Shown here piece after piece: positions 1-11,263 of a stretch of DNA of 64,000 bases. How positions within the stretch are numbered: position 1 is the first letter of the stretch; each line of letters starts with the position of its first letter. The translations under genes were made by a program, and so were the position numbers. Where the stretch lies: assembly GCA_029531795.1 (NCBI GenBank), contig JAPEIS010000014.1, positions 496,001-560,000 of the forward strand, written 5' to 3'. Source of the stretch: Sclerotinia nivalis (taxonomy: Eukaryota; Ascomycota; Leotiomycetes; Helotiales; Sclerotiniaceae). The notes beneath the pieces are model-generated. The model made no database searches. It saw nothing but the letters and a program-made list of their open reading frames with translations, and had not been told where the DNA came from.

Positions 1-36
1 ACGTTACCACTTCAAAGTTCAGTCATCCCAGCATCG

Positions 37-1763
37 ATGTATTGGCGAAGGTTCTCCCTGGCTCTTGTTTCAGGGTTTGTTGGATATGGCGCATGGTACA
101 CATACAACGGAGACGGAATTCTCACCAAAGAAGCCAGTCCAATTTCTACTGCACAACAATCCCACGGCTTTGCAAGTAGTACTATCTATTCAACACCGAT
201 GGGGCCGGAAGAGACCGCAGATGCTAGAAAGGCCGTAATTGTCGGTACAGATGGTCTTTATACTGACACGATTGAAGGTCCAATTTCAAAGGATACCGAC
301 GATTCTGGCAGGAAAGTTTTAGAGATGTTAACACCGGATCAAGCGACGTCAAAATTGCGCAGAAATGAGGAATCATATTTTGTTGGTCGTGGTAAAGGAG
401 TTGTGCGATATGATGTAGTTCAAATTCCAAGTAATGACCCAATCGAAGACGATCATTCTGAAAAGATTATTGAGACGAATGAAACAATTTCTGGGACTCC
501 CAATTCACCTTCCGATTGGATGTTTTGGGGTGTATTTGATGGCCATTCGTACGTTTTCTTGAAATCCTTCTCCAGGGTTACTCTTACTGATATCTAAACA
601 GAGGCTGGACCACTTCTGCTAAATTACGACAAGTATTGATCAATTATGTCGCTAGAGAACTCAATTCTACCTACCAAGCCTCCCCAAATCCTTCCAACGA
701 AGCCATTGAAGCTGCGATGAAAACTGGTTTCACTCGGCTCGACAATGAGATTGTACATGAAAGCGCGCAGAAAGTAATGAAGGGTAATTCAAAACTGGTC
801 GCAGCAGAGTTGTTAGCCCCAGCATTATCCGGATCGTGCGCACTCCTTTCCTTCTACGATACAAACACAGGTCTTTTGCGTGTGGCATGCACAGGAGATT
901 CTCGCGCAATCTTGGGACGACGAAATGATAATGGAAAATGGGCTGCTACAGCGTTATCAATCGATCAAACTGGTAGCAATCAAGATGAGGAGGCTAGAAT
1001 GAGAAAGCTACATCCTGGAGAAGACCATGTCATTAGAAATGGTCGAGTTCTAGGTGGTCTGGAGCCTACTCGCGCATTCGGTGATGCAACTTACAAATGG
1101 ACTCGTCAAGTCTCAGAGCGATTGAAGGAATCTTTCTTTGGAAGAACTCCATCTACTCTTCTTAAAACTCCCCCATACGTCACCGCGGAACCTGTAGTCA
1201 CGACTACCAGGATTCAACCCGAAAGAGGAGACTTTGTTGTGATGGCAACGGATGGACTTTGGGAGATGCTTTCTAATGAAGAAGTGGTTGGGTTAGTTGG
1301 CCAATGGATTGATATACATTCTGCGGATTCAAATGGAAACTCTGCAAGCTCATGGACAAAAATGTTTACAGCGTCGCAAAAGGGACTGCCAGTAGAAGCA
1401 AGTAAAGATAACAATAACAGTGGTCAGAAAGCCCCAATCCGACAGCGTCAATGGGGCGTTAAGGAGAGTGATAGATTTGTTGTTGAGGACAAAAATGTTG
1501 CCACACATTTGGTCCGTAATGCATTGGGTGGAAAGGATAAGGATATGGTTTGCGCTTTATTGTCATTACCTGCTCCTTATTCCAGAAGATATCGGTATAT
1601 CACCCTTTCTCAAAATTTCCAAGAAACCCTACTAACAAACCGTTACAACAGAGATGATCTTACAGTAGAAGTTATCTTCTTCGGTAACGGTCCAAAATCC
1701 GGTGATCTTATTGTCAATAAGGAAGCAAGCGCGAGCGCAAATAACGTCAAGCCTAAACTCTGA
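37..1763 (+). CDS. PP2C-family Ser/Thr protein phosphatase (mitochondrial Ptc5/PDH-phosphatase-like)
   Basis: Three exons are inferred: 37-548, 602-1594 and 1652-1763, giving about 538 aa. Intron 1 (549-601) joins the metal motif FDGH to SGWTTS. Intron 2 (1595-1651) has an ideal CTACTAAC branch point and restores RDDLTVEVIFF. PP2C metal-binding motifs are visible: FWGVFDGHSGW (D168, H170), GDSRAILG, ATDGLWEML and RDDLTV. A hydrophobic segment lies at residues 8-20 behind a basic start (MYWRRF), as in mitochondrial or membrane-tethered PP2Cs. The frame is open upstream to the window edge, so the true start and a targeting presequence may lie outside. A role in dephosphorylating mitochondrial pyruvate dehydrogenase is inferred from resemblance to fungal Ptc5-type proteins; other PP2C subfamilies remain possible. 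Intron 2 is 57 bp and in frame, so its retention would simply add 19 residues. Confidence 0.88.
549..601 (+). other. Intron 1 of PP2C gene
   Basis: GTACGT donor and CAG acceptor, 53 bp. Removing it joins GGHS-type residues into the conserved DGHSGW motif, which is the main evidence for the splice. Confidence 0.85.
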
Positions 1764-2401
1764 GATATCATAGAAATCAGAAAAGGTCTTTTTACGAAAT
1801 TTTAAGCGTGTATTATTACTGAGCATTTAGCTTTGAAAGCGGATTTCGGCGACGAAGATGAATTGCATGAGTGGAATGTAATGGAATGAATGGTGGTATA
1901 CCCAGCGTATTGTGTGAAGAAAATGAATGCATGCATGAATGGATTGAAAACTATTACTACCCACTTAGATCTAGGAAATAGTGAATGAATCGTTTTGAGC
2001 GAGCTTTCTTGAGTGATATGAGGTGAAGCGCAGAACAGTGTGAATATGAATATGGTTTTGCTGATTGATGGGTGATTCTTTCATGGTATCCGAAAGTTCA
2101 GGGGTCTTGGGATCGAAGATTTGATTCTTGATATTGCTCTTACGATTTATCATACCATTAGTGTGGATGACTGGCTGGTTATTTGTTACTTTACTGCATG
2201 ATATATTTATTAGGTACTCGTTCAGTAGGTTTTGTTGGTTGGTTGGTTGGTTGTTCAGGGTTTATTGGTTAGCTTGTGGCAGGAGTGAGTGAACCAGTGA
2301 GTGAACCAGTGAGTGTGTAAGTGATGTCCTTTCATTCTAACTTTTATATTTGTTTTTGAATATTGAAGCAGTCGATTACAATATAATTGTCCTCATATAT
2401 A
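1764..2401. other. Convergent intergenic region with short tandem repeats
   Basis: This is the shared 3' side of the PP2C gene and the membrane-protein gene on the other strand. It holds a GGTT run near 2236-2252 and two and a half copies of a GTGAGTGAACCA unit near 2287-2316. No gene is visible. Confidence 0.6.
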
Positions 2402-4042
2402 TCACCAGTGCCATGGTTTCCAGTTCTTATCCTTACCCTCCTGTTCCATGCGCCGCTGCTCCTTCAGTCGCTTCCTCTCCTCGTTCTTTTCATTTATCTC
2501 CTTCACCTTATCCGATTGCCTCTTCATGTAATCATCATCCTGCTGTCCACTAAGCACATAATCATAGACTTGTATCCTCTCTTTCGACGCGTGAGCTTTT
2601 CCTTTCAATCTTTGTTCCAAGTCATGTTTCATGTCATTCAGATATATTTTGACCTGTACATAGCTTTCATATGTGGCTGTGAGCGCCTCGATTTGTTGCT
2701 CAAGTTTTGGAATTTCAAATAGTGCCAGTGAAGATGCATTATTTGTTTCATTTCCATTCTCGTCGGTCTCATTCTGGCTTTCCATCGTCGATTTCTGGAT
2801 CTGAGATCTTTGCAGTTTCTCCAACACATTTTTTATCTCACCATTGGCAAGCTCGAGTGCACTGCTAGTGGATAGAATAATATCTTCAAGTCGTCTCTCA
2901 TAGCCATCTATAGTTTTGTCTCCAGAAGCCGGACTATTCGTACTATTGAATCTACGGAGCAATTTGTAGGCTGCGGGAAAATCGAAATTTTCGAGGTCTC
3001 GCTTTTTGGCTTCCTTAGTCATACGGGGTTGGGCTATGTCGAATTCCTTTTCAAGATTTATCCTCTGGTTTATGGCATCTTTGATTTCATCTTGAAATTT
3101 GAGTGTGTCCTCCCAAATGTTATCTATTTCCCGCTTCAACCATTCGTAGTGAGTGATCCAAACCGCTGCAATTTTTCTGCCTTGTTCCGAATCTGAGTGA
3201 TTTTGCCACGTATATTCAGGTTGAATCTTGCTAAGTGCTATCCCAAGATCTTTGCTTTCCTGTTGTAATTCGTTTAAGATGATTTCCAAAGACCCTCCGT
3301 AATCTCCAATAGCTTCCGAAAAGTTCCAAGTAAAATTTCGAAAGCGTCTGAGCGTGGTACTAAGGTCCGGAGCATCTACCGACAAAGCTGGTATACTGGA
3401 GGTGAGATTTATGATGGTATATCCAGTATCCGCGTATGCGCCTTGTAAAGCATCAAGTTCAGGGCCGATATTTAACTTCGTGAGAGCATTAAGTGGGAGA
3501 ACCATCTCGTACATTGGGTCTCGACGAAGGTCATCATTATCCAACTCAAAATGTTTGCTCTCAGGCATGATTCCTTTCTTTTCCTTATTCCTCCCGACTA
3601 ATGTTTCCCAGGCTGGAGTTTCTTTAAAATATGATGTGCGTAGCATAATATTAATTTTGTTCCATTCGATTCTGTCCCAAGAGATTAAAGAGACCGCAAT
3701 TAGAAAAAATCCTGAAATGAGAAGTCCATTGCGGACTAATCTCGTAACACTAGGACTGCGCAATGTTGCGATCCAGTAGTTCCAAAGGGATCGGATTTCG
3801 TCCACCTTCTCCAGCCATGTCGTCTTCCGCTTAGGTAATTCAGTATCTTCATCAGAAATGGAAGGGGAAATTCTGGGTGGCCTGGAGGTGATTATTCTTG
3901 GAGATCTCGGGCTGGGAGTTCCTCCCGTACTTTCTTTTGAATAATTTGAGGATACGTTGGATATGCTTGATACGTTGGATCGTCGACGGGAAGAAGAGCT
4001 CAAATTCCCGATTGTAGACATCTTGTTTGAGGATCTGATCAA
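2402..4042 (-). CDS. Single-pass membrane protein with long coiled-coil region, function unknown
   Basis: Uninterrupted 546-aa reading frame. Residues 1-70 are Ser/Arg/Pro-rich and look disordered (SRRRSNVSS, SPRSPRIITSRPPR). One strong membrane segment follows at about 105-122 (GLLISGFFLIAVSLI). The rest is charged and heptad-like, with predicted coiled coil in roughly 250-360 and 375-500, and a Lys/Glu/Arg-rich tail ending in KNWKPWHW. Several N-x-S/T sequons lie after the membrane segment (NLTS, NFTW, NFSE), which would suit a type II topology in the secretory pathway, but this is inference. A second ATG at 4021 could be the start. It stands divergently from the HEIIH protein gene. I do not recognise the family. 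Confidence 0.8.
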   Translation of the reverse strand: MIRSSNKMSTIGNLSSSSRRRSNVSSISNVSSNYSKESTGGTPSPRSPRIITSRPPRISPSISDEDTELPKRKTTWLEKVDEIRSLWNYWIATLRSPSVTRLVRNGLLISGFFLIAVSLISWDRIEWNKINIMLRTSYFKETPAWETLVGRNKEKKGIMPESKHFELDNDDLRRDPMYEMVLPLNALTKLNIGPELDALQGAYADTGYTIINLTSSIPALSVDAPDLSTTLRRFRNFTWNFSEAIGDYGGSLEIILNELQQESKDLGIALSKIQPEYTWQNHSDSEQGRKIAAVWITHYEWLKREIDNIWEDTLKFQDEIKDAINQRINLEKEFDIAQPRMTKEAKKRDLENFDFPAAYKLLRRFNSTNSPASGDKTIDGYERRLEDIILSTSSALELANGEIKNVLEKLQRSQIQKSTMESQNETDENGNETNNASSLALFEIPKLEQQIEALTATYESYVQVKIYLNDMKHDLEQRLKGKAHASKERIQVYDYVLSGQQDDDYMKRQSDKVKEINEKNEERKRLKEQRRMEQEGKDKNWKPWHW

Positions 4043-4464
4043 CTATACATCAATTGAATGTATTCATGGTAGTTGGGTTGCCTGCAAATAGAGGGTGAGA
4101 TGTTTGCTCTGATGAAAGCAAGAAGACCTTTATGTTTCTTTCTTTTCCGGATCTGGCGATTGGCGAATTCTCTTTAAGCTCGTCTGTCGTTGTTTAACAC
4201 AGTAGACAAAGGTGAAATTTGACTTTTGATTATCACCCATAGCTGGGTTTTGCGCTCAAAAGGGTCTCTAGGAACCCTTTGTTTCTATTATACTTAATTT
4301 TTATAGTAAGGTCAAGTAATCTTTTCAACAAAGCCGCAAGAGATTTCTTTCCATTCTATAATAATATAATGACTGCATATAGACAAAGCAAAATGTCATG
4401 ATTTACCAAAAGGTACAATTACGACAAGCAACAGAAAAAGCTACAGTATAGCCTTACTAACGTC
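4043..4464. promoter_or_regulatory. Divergent promoter region
   Basis: 422 bp between the start codons of two divergent genes. It must hold both promoters. No clear TATA box or palindromic operator stands out. Confidence 0.5.
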
Positions 4465-6864
4465 ATGGAAACAGCAAAGCCGAAAATCAAGACTCTAAAT
4501 ACACCAGGGCAAAGTCTAAATGCTCTCAAATATGGATCATGGTCAAAAGATGCCCGGATATCGGGCCTTACTCCACTCGCCCCCCTTTTCCCAAGAGCGA
4601 GAGTTGATCCAGAAGAAATTGCTCTCAGACATCGAATTGAGGACTTTCAACGGGAGCAACTCGAGGGATTCACATCAAGAGAATTGGCGGACATGGATGT
4701 CCTAACCGACAGGAGGCTGAAAGATTCAACACTAGACAACCCAATCATGCCACTTATTCGAATGGAGAGATGGGAACTACGACCTGATCAACCGGATTTC
4801 ACGAGAAATTGTATGTATCCGCTCATGATCGATGGTCAGCAGCATGGCGATTGGTCGATGCACAATCCTCTGGTGTATGAGAAGATGAAACCTGTTTTAC
4901 AATTGGCTACTAGAACTATCATGAGCATGTATACATTACCGTGGGTAGGAATTGATCTGCTATACAGCACCCAGGACTCTTTCTCTGTAACTAACTGAGA
5001 TGATAGTTCGCAGCCTTAATCTTCGGCAAAAGAGTTCCTATAAATCCAGCAAGGGTCCGTCCACATGATGAACTTCCGGACCATACCGTATCCTTTCTCC
5101 CGTATAATACAACCCACTACGACGAAGTTCGAGCACGAATGATTCAGGTATTTCATGACTTAGAACATGTCTGGAACCTCAAATGCGGATTCATGGCACC
5201 CGGAGGAGATCCTCGAGGCCCGGAATACCCCCTTGACGCGGACGATAAAATTGAAGCTGATGTGTATGGACTTACCGTAACGAATTATGCATATATGATG
5301 TACGATAGGAATGTGAATAGGTCATGGAAGGTTTATATATTTCTCAATTATACGCAGCTAGATTCATTGTTTAGAAATGATTTAACAACCACCGAGAGAA
5401 AAACGGTCGAATGGGCTTCAGCAGTTACTCTTGTGCATGAAATTATTCATGCGATTAATTTTGTTTGTCCTAGAATAGATGGTTCTCGGGTACAAAATCC
5501 AGATGATGAGAATCCACCTTGGTTCTATGATAAGGAGGCATTGGCGGAAGTTGGATATAGTTTTGAGGCTGCTGTGAGTCTTTTTCCTTCTCCCGATAAT
5601 CCAGTCTTGGGCTCTAATAATAGCCCTATAGTTAAACGGGGGAACGGTTCGCGCTTTCATAGATAAACCGGGAATGCCATATGGTCATTGGTTTCAGACT
5701 GTATGGCCAACAGTGGAAGGACAACGCCTATGTGGTTCCAAAAGCTTAACATTAACAAAACCCGACCCTTTTACCTATCAAGAAGAATTCCCCATACCAG
5801 TGTCTTTCTATGAAGATATTCAGCAAAAGAACTTCTGGGAATTTGTAGTACACAGATTCGGACACAAATTATTTCACTATCGAGCACTCAACCATGGAAC
5901 GCGTATAGACTTTAAAATACGGCGTGATAACAAAAAAACACCTATAAAATTTGCCATGACAGACACTGGCGGTATCGGACCCGTCAATTACGAATTTGGA
6001 GGTACTACTCAGGTTTTAGTCGATAGGTGGCTGATGGTAACTCGTATTAATGGTATGCAAACAGCACCCGAGACATCCAAGATGGCTATGAATTTTGGAC
6101 AAGCTCTCCTAGGCAGCTCATTGATCGAAAATTCCTTCTGGACGAAGTCCCAAAGTCAACGTCAGAGTGTCGATGTAATTTTTGATCATCTTAGACAGGA
6201 GAGCAGGTCGGATGAAGAGACAATTGTGAAATTTGGTCAATTGATCGATTTCATATCAACTATTTTGCGAAATCACGAAAGTACAATCGATTCTCTGTTT
6301 GGAAGTGGTCTGGTTGTAGTAAAAGGGATAGAGATACCGACAGAACAGAGAAGAAAAACTTTACTTTCTTGGAACAGAGGTACAGGAAAATTCATCACCG
6401 AGTGCAGAGAGCAAGAATACGCCACTCCACAACAAAAACAACAACTCACAGAAGAAAAAATCGCATTAGAAAGATGTCGCATGCGACTCTTTACACCGGA
6501 TCTCAGTAACGAAACCATTAGGTCCGGGCCTGATTTCGAAGAATTGAGACTTTTACTTCGACTCAGAGATTCGTATCTGAGGGATCAGGTAGATGCTTGT
6601 TGTGATTATTGTAACGAATTGGAAAATATTGATGGATGTTCACTTTTTGCATCTTTGTGCGTACGCTTTGTTAGGATTTCGATATATCAGGGGAGTGAAG
6701 TGAGTAGGGAGAGAATTGCTAGTGGTTTTGAGTTGCAGGATTTAATTACCGTTTATGAGAGGTTGAAGGCGAGGTGTCCAGACTCGTGGGATAATATGTT
6801 TAGGGTTTGGGACGTGGTGGCGGGGATTGCGGTGGAGATTATTAGGGAGGTGAGGGAGATGTAG
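4465..6864 (+). CDS. HEXXH zinc-metallopeptidase-like protein, function unknown
   Basis: Three exons inferred: 4465-4944, 5007-5573, 5632-6864, about 759 aa. Intron 1 (4945-5006) has a GTAACTAAC branch site and TAG acceptor and joins MYTLPW to FAALIFGKRV. Intron 2 (5574-5631) has a perfect GTGAGT donor and joins YSFEAA to LNGGTVRAFI. Exon 2 carries LVHEIIHAINF, a classical HEXXH zinc site (H304, E305, H308), followed about 35-45 residues later by EALAEVGYSFE, which could provide a third, gluzincin-like glutamate ligand. No signal peptide or membrane segment is visible, so the protein is probably intracellular. The C-terminal half is rich in charged helices and contains DACCDYCNELE. The reaction and substrate are unknown; the metallopeptidase call rests on the motif alone. 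Confidence 0.75.
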
Positions 6865-8002
6865 GATGGGTGTAGATTTATGATATTTAATGGTTTAGGA
6901 TGCCGATAATGATCTCGCGGCTTTCAATGTTTGAATAGGTGTGGATTTTTGAAAGCAGTTGACTTTTTGTAATGGATTAATTATTTCACATGGTTTCAAT
7001 TTTCCAAATTGTCTGAATATTTGAAGTCGGTTCGTGATGTGAAATGGATTAAATTATTCAAATGGTTATATGCCATGATCGCAACTGAGTCCTTTAAATT
7101 AATTCATGATATGAAATGGATTGAATGTTAAGAATGACTTTATGTGATGAAATGAACTGAGTGCTTCAAATAGATTGAACACTCCCAACACTTTGGTGAA
7201 ATGATTGATTGATTGATTGATTGATTTAACGTCCACACTGAGTCTAAGACTATCTAGGACGGCTAGGGGCTCTATGAGCTCCTAGTTGATGCTATAGGGA
7301 GTTGTATGCTAGCTAATATACAATTTGTATAGTTTGGGTTTCTTTTCAACCCTTGAAATGTTGATTGAGGGCAAGTGAAAACTAATACTAGGGAACAAAA
7401 CCCGATATCTTCATCCTCTAAAACCTTTCCTTCCTTGCTCTCCCCCTACCCCTTGCTAATTAAAGCATCCCACTGATATAATCTTCTTCTTCGACCCAAT
7501 CTGCTATTCCGACATTACTTCCCACAAAAGTCAAGAGTCATCTCCGTCAAGATTATCTCCAGCACAGCAAAAGGGTCCTCATACTAATGAAAAGCAACTG
7601 GAAAGTATTACTCTCCTCAGCTCGAATTCATTCATTAGCTCCTTTGTATGCCTTCCTAGATGTAATGATCTCCAGCTTTGTTTGAATGTAAATAATCGAA
7701 ACCGCCGAATAGAATATCGGTCATTTGAATGTAATGATAATAGAGCATAGCCCTAACCCTACCTATACATGCACAAAAAATATTTTCGTAAAATCGAAGA
7801 AAAGGCGTAATATTGTATCGATATCCAAAGCATAGTATTAGTTGATAGATGATGGTATTCTCTGTTTCGTAATAATCGTAGTGTTAAAATGAATATGTTT
7901 TCGATAATCGATTATCGAAAAAAGGTATAAAATGCAAATAAAACAATAGCAAATTCCGTATCGAAAAAACCCTTCTGGAATAGAAGGGATTTATTAGGTA
8001 TA
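6865..8002. other. Gene-free region with degenerate short repeats and a GATT run
   Basis: 6950-7180 carries several degenerate copies of a TGAAATGGATT-containing unit. A GATT microsatellite lies at 7203-7225. A 16-bp sequence at 7189-7204 recurs exactly at 8290-8305. No convincing gene is present. Confidence 0.55.
7189..7204 (+). repeat. 16-bp direct repeat, left copy
   Basis: CACTTTGGTGAAATGA is identical to 8290-8305, and the flanking bases differ on both sides. The pair brackets about 1.1 kb of anonymous sequence and may mark an insertion. Confidence 0.6.
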
Positions 8003-8317
8003 TCATATCTCGTATTGAGGTAATAGTCGATAGCAGATGTTGAATCTAATCAAGGCTTCTGTAGCCATCGTCCGTATTTTGGGTTGATATTCGTTCATCC
8101 TTTCGAAGATATTGATACTATAAAATCGTAATAACCCCTCCATCGTGAATATCGTAATCGGGAAACCCTCTCTCTTTTTTCCAATGTATCCGATTCCATC
8201 AAATGACTCAATCTTAGCTCTGCAGACTCTCAATAGAGAGCTGGAGGTTCGTAGAGGGCACCACGTACAGGTGTTGAGTCTTCGCCCTCCACTTTGGTGA
8301 AATGAACGGGTTCTCAA
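8003..8317 (-). other. Doubtful small open frame (104 codons)
   Basis: An open minus-strand frame with a fairly protein-like composition in its second half (IGYIGKKREGFPITIFTMEG), but no recognised domain and no promoter cue. It could be the remnant of a gene carried inside the segment bracketed by the 16-bp direct repeats. Weak call. Confidence 0.2.
8290..8305 (+). repeat. 16-bp direct repeat, right copy
   Basis: Exact repeat of 7189-7204. It lies just inside the start of a doubtful 104-codon minus-strand reading frame (8003-8317). Confidence 0.6.
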
Positions 8318-8995
8318 TACATGAAATCAATTCAAACAATCACCAGTATCTTGTTGTCTTAATCCAGCTTCATTGTCAGGAGTCATTAGTACATGGTACT
8401 AATTTTAAAGTACACGCAATAATCATATTGTATATGTCTAGGTTCACTGACCTTGAATTGTCGCTAAGGTAGGGGAGCCGAGAAATGGTGGACAGCTCCC
8501 ATTATCATATCTAGATAGCCTTCTTTGATATATCTATAATTATACTACACTGGTGGAGTACTATGCAATTAATTAATGTTTATTTGCTATTAAGTGGTTC
8601 CCAAATTGTCATATCTATGTCCTAAGACTCGAGAACTACTGAATTGATTTAGTTTGGCTCTGCTTTCATTTGTCTCGGCACCTGCGAGGATTAGATCACA
8701 ATAGAACAATTCTATTGTGTTCTGTAGTTATTGTACCATTAGAGCCACAATAATGGGCTATTGATACTAGATACATATCTAATGAATAGAATGATAGGCT
8801 ATTGTCCTAAATCAGCGTATTGGAGCTCAGATAGTTATGTTTTAGTCCATAGAAAGAAAATTAATGGTAGTAACACTTTGAAACCTGGATCTTACATTTT
8901 GTCATCTAGATCGAGCGTATTTCGCGACTAAACATACCGTATCCAGCCTTTAGGTACCCAATTAACTCTTTTCTTAAATCTAATTCAAAGCCAAA

Positions 8996-9940
8996 ATGAA
9001 TCACCACAACTACCAAGCCGGCATCACCGCAAATAGACAGCTCTACCAACTCCCAGGCCACATAAATATCCAAGCAGCACCTCTCCCGGCCTAACCAATC
9101 TACTACCACGGCGCCCGGGCCCGCCAATACGCTACCCTCACCCAAGTAGACATCTACAACGGCTACAACATGCCCATCCACGCTAATTTCGGCCCATTTC
9201 CCCTCCCCAATGATCATCCCGCTACCCCTTATCCAGCTGAGGAGGGTATGCAATGGCTCGGATATCTTGCGCCTGATCCTGAGTTTCCAATTCCGATGGA
9301 TACTCAGGCTTATTATTTGAATCCATATGATATCAATGGTCCGCGTGGCGCTCCCCCTCATTATCCACCTCTTGCCCCTCCTGCCGGTGGTTTTCCACCC
9401 CCTGTTATCCCTCTCCTGCTCCTCTACCAACAACCCGCTCGCCCCACCTCCCCTCCTCCATGCCTCAGACGTCTTCCACCGCACGAGCACCGTTTCGCCC
9501 CTCCTCCTCTCACCGGCTATCTCACAGGCAGTCTTTCCGGCCTGCAAAACAGCACTCTCAACGCCGGCACCGGTATAAATGACCCACCTATCGCTAATCC
9601 CATGGCTGAATTAGAAGTCCAGGGGTATTTTGACGAGAATAATTTGGTAGCGGTGGAAAATCAGAGAGTTTTGCAGCATTTAAATGCTATTCCGCATCCG
9701 CCGGAATTGACGGAGGAGTATTGTGAGGGGATTAGGAGGGAGATTGAGAGGTTGAGACCGGTTTGGGAGGGGGAGTTAGAGGCGGGAGTTCCGTTGAGTA
9801 GGCTTGGTGTTATTGAGGGTGGGGGAGAGGTTGGAAGTGCTGGAGATGGAGCTGGAGCTGATAATGAGGGGATTGAGGATGAGAATGTGGAGGAGGGTGA
9901 TGAGGATGATGATGATGATGATATGGATTATGATAATTGA
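8996..9940 (+). CDS. Proline-rich / acidic-tail hypothetical protein, probable N-terminus interrupted by TAA
   Basis: An intact frame starts at ATG 9170 (256 aa, ending TGA at 9938-9940). The same frame is open upstream to a well-placed ATG at 8996 (context CCAAAATGAA) except for one TAA at 9092-9094. The codons before and after that stop look alike: MNHHNYQAGITANRQLYQLP before and YYHGARARQYATLTQ after. A CAA-to-TAA change would explain it. The product has a proline-rich middle (PPHYPPLAPPAGGFPPP), a helical stretch near residues 180-200, and an extremely acidic tail (EEGDEDDDDDDMDYDN). No known domain; I do not assign a function. The plus strand is preferred over a 213-codon antisense frame because of its start context and residue composition. 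Confidence 0.5.
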
Positions 9941-11263
9941 AAATGTTTCTGGGTGCTTTTAGCACATTTCTAGATACTATTAGATAGGTTATTATACTAT
10001 CAGAAGGGAATAGGGAATAGGCTTCGATAGAAAGATACTAGTAGCTTCCAATAACCGAATATATATGAAATTTTCTTTATTAGATCTTTTGTTGCAATAT
10101 TTTATCGGATTTCATTCATTTTGAGGTGAAACACTGACTCTACATTTAATTAGATCATAATGTAGAAGCTAGTACTACAACTATTAACATCTTAAAGTAT
10201 TTCTTTTCATTCAATCCTACAAATAATCAGATGATAGACACTACAAACGAAAACTTAAGTTAAATATTAGTCTAAATATGCTCAAAATACTCCAAAAAGA
10301 ATAGAATAGCCATTAGAACCTCTAAAACTAACATCTAATCAATCGCTTATAGAAATTTAGATTAGTAATACCGAAGGAGAAGATCAATAAAGTCTCATTG
10401 AATGATTAGACGAGCGGTATTAGACGTCTTTAATAGATTCGAACAATATTAGTACTAGATTATCAATATGAGCTAATAATATGAATAACTTCGGGGTTCT
10501 TTGAGAGGAAAAGAGACTTTTCACTCAACCTCTGAACAAATATCATCTTTCTGATCCCTTTTAAACATTAAATACTATTGGTCGAAATATTCGTGAAAAT
10601 TACTCTATAAGTATCAATCACTGAAACCTATCTTCTCAATCATCATGTGAAAAGATCTTTGAATATTCTTAACATCCCCGTGAATGAAGGACTATTATAT
10701 AAGAACTCAGAGCAAAGTATATATACTATTCTAATCTTTCCTCACTCGATAACTGATTCATAATGATTTCAGATGAGATAATACAAGTGTTTTAACTCAT
10801 TATAATATAATAATACCATCATTTCAAATCTGTCGTTAAAGTCTCGATAAATATCTTAGTTGTTTCTAGATAATAAAGAATTATGAATTGAACATTCAAA
10901 TGAAAAGATAATTGATATACAAGCTTCAATATAAAATTCAATACTCATTTACTGAATATTTCCGATGAGATTATTTTGTAAATCTTAAAGAAGAGAACTC
11001 AAGATGATAATATAAAAGATTGATCAGAGTAGAAGACTTTTAATGGTTCGTCGAAAAGTTTATCTTAGTAGAAGGATGCATATCATTGAAGATCCGTATG
11101 AATGATTGTAGCTCCAAAGGAATCCGTTCAGAGTTCAAAATTTCACGTTCAGCCCGCAATTCCAGTCAGTTTTTATGATGAAGTACCGGGGAGATACTGT
11201 GGAGGAGAGTATATACTGCAAAGCTAGTTTCCCAATAACCCATCAACTTAACGCCGCGCTGTC
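9941..11263. other. AT-rich, gene-poor region
   Basis: Long TA-rich stretch without sustained open frames. Its composition resembles sequence worn down by repeat-induced point mutation, but no element ends could be recognised. It is the 3' flank of the alpha-amylase gene. Confidence 0.5.

Noticed and set aside
2350..2722. Plus-strand ORFs of 67 and 111 codons
   Set aside because: They are antisense to the long minus-strand membrane/coiled-coil gene and have no domain.
8906..9547. 213-codon minus-strand frame
   Set aside because: Antisense to the proline-rich/acidic ORF; its Gly/Arg/Val-rich content mirrors the CC-rich plus strand, and no motif is visible.
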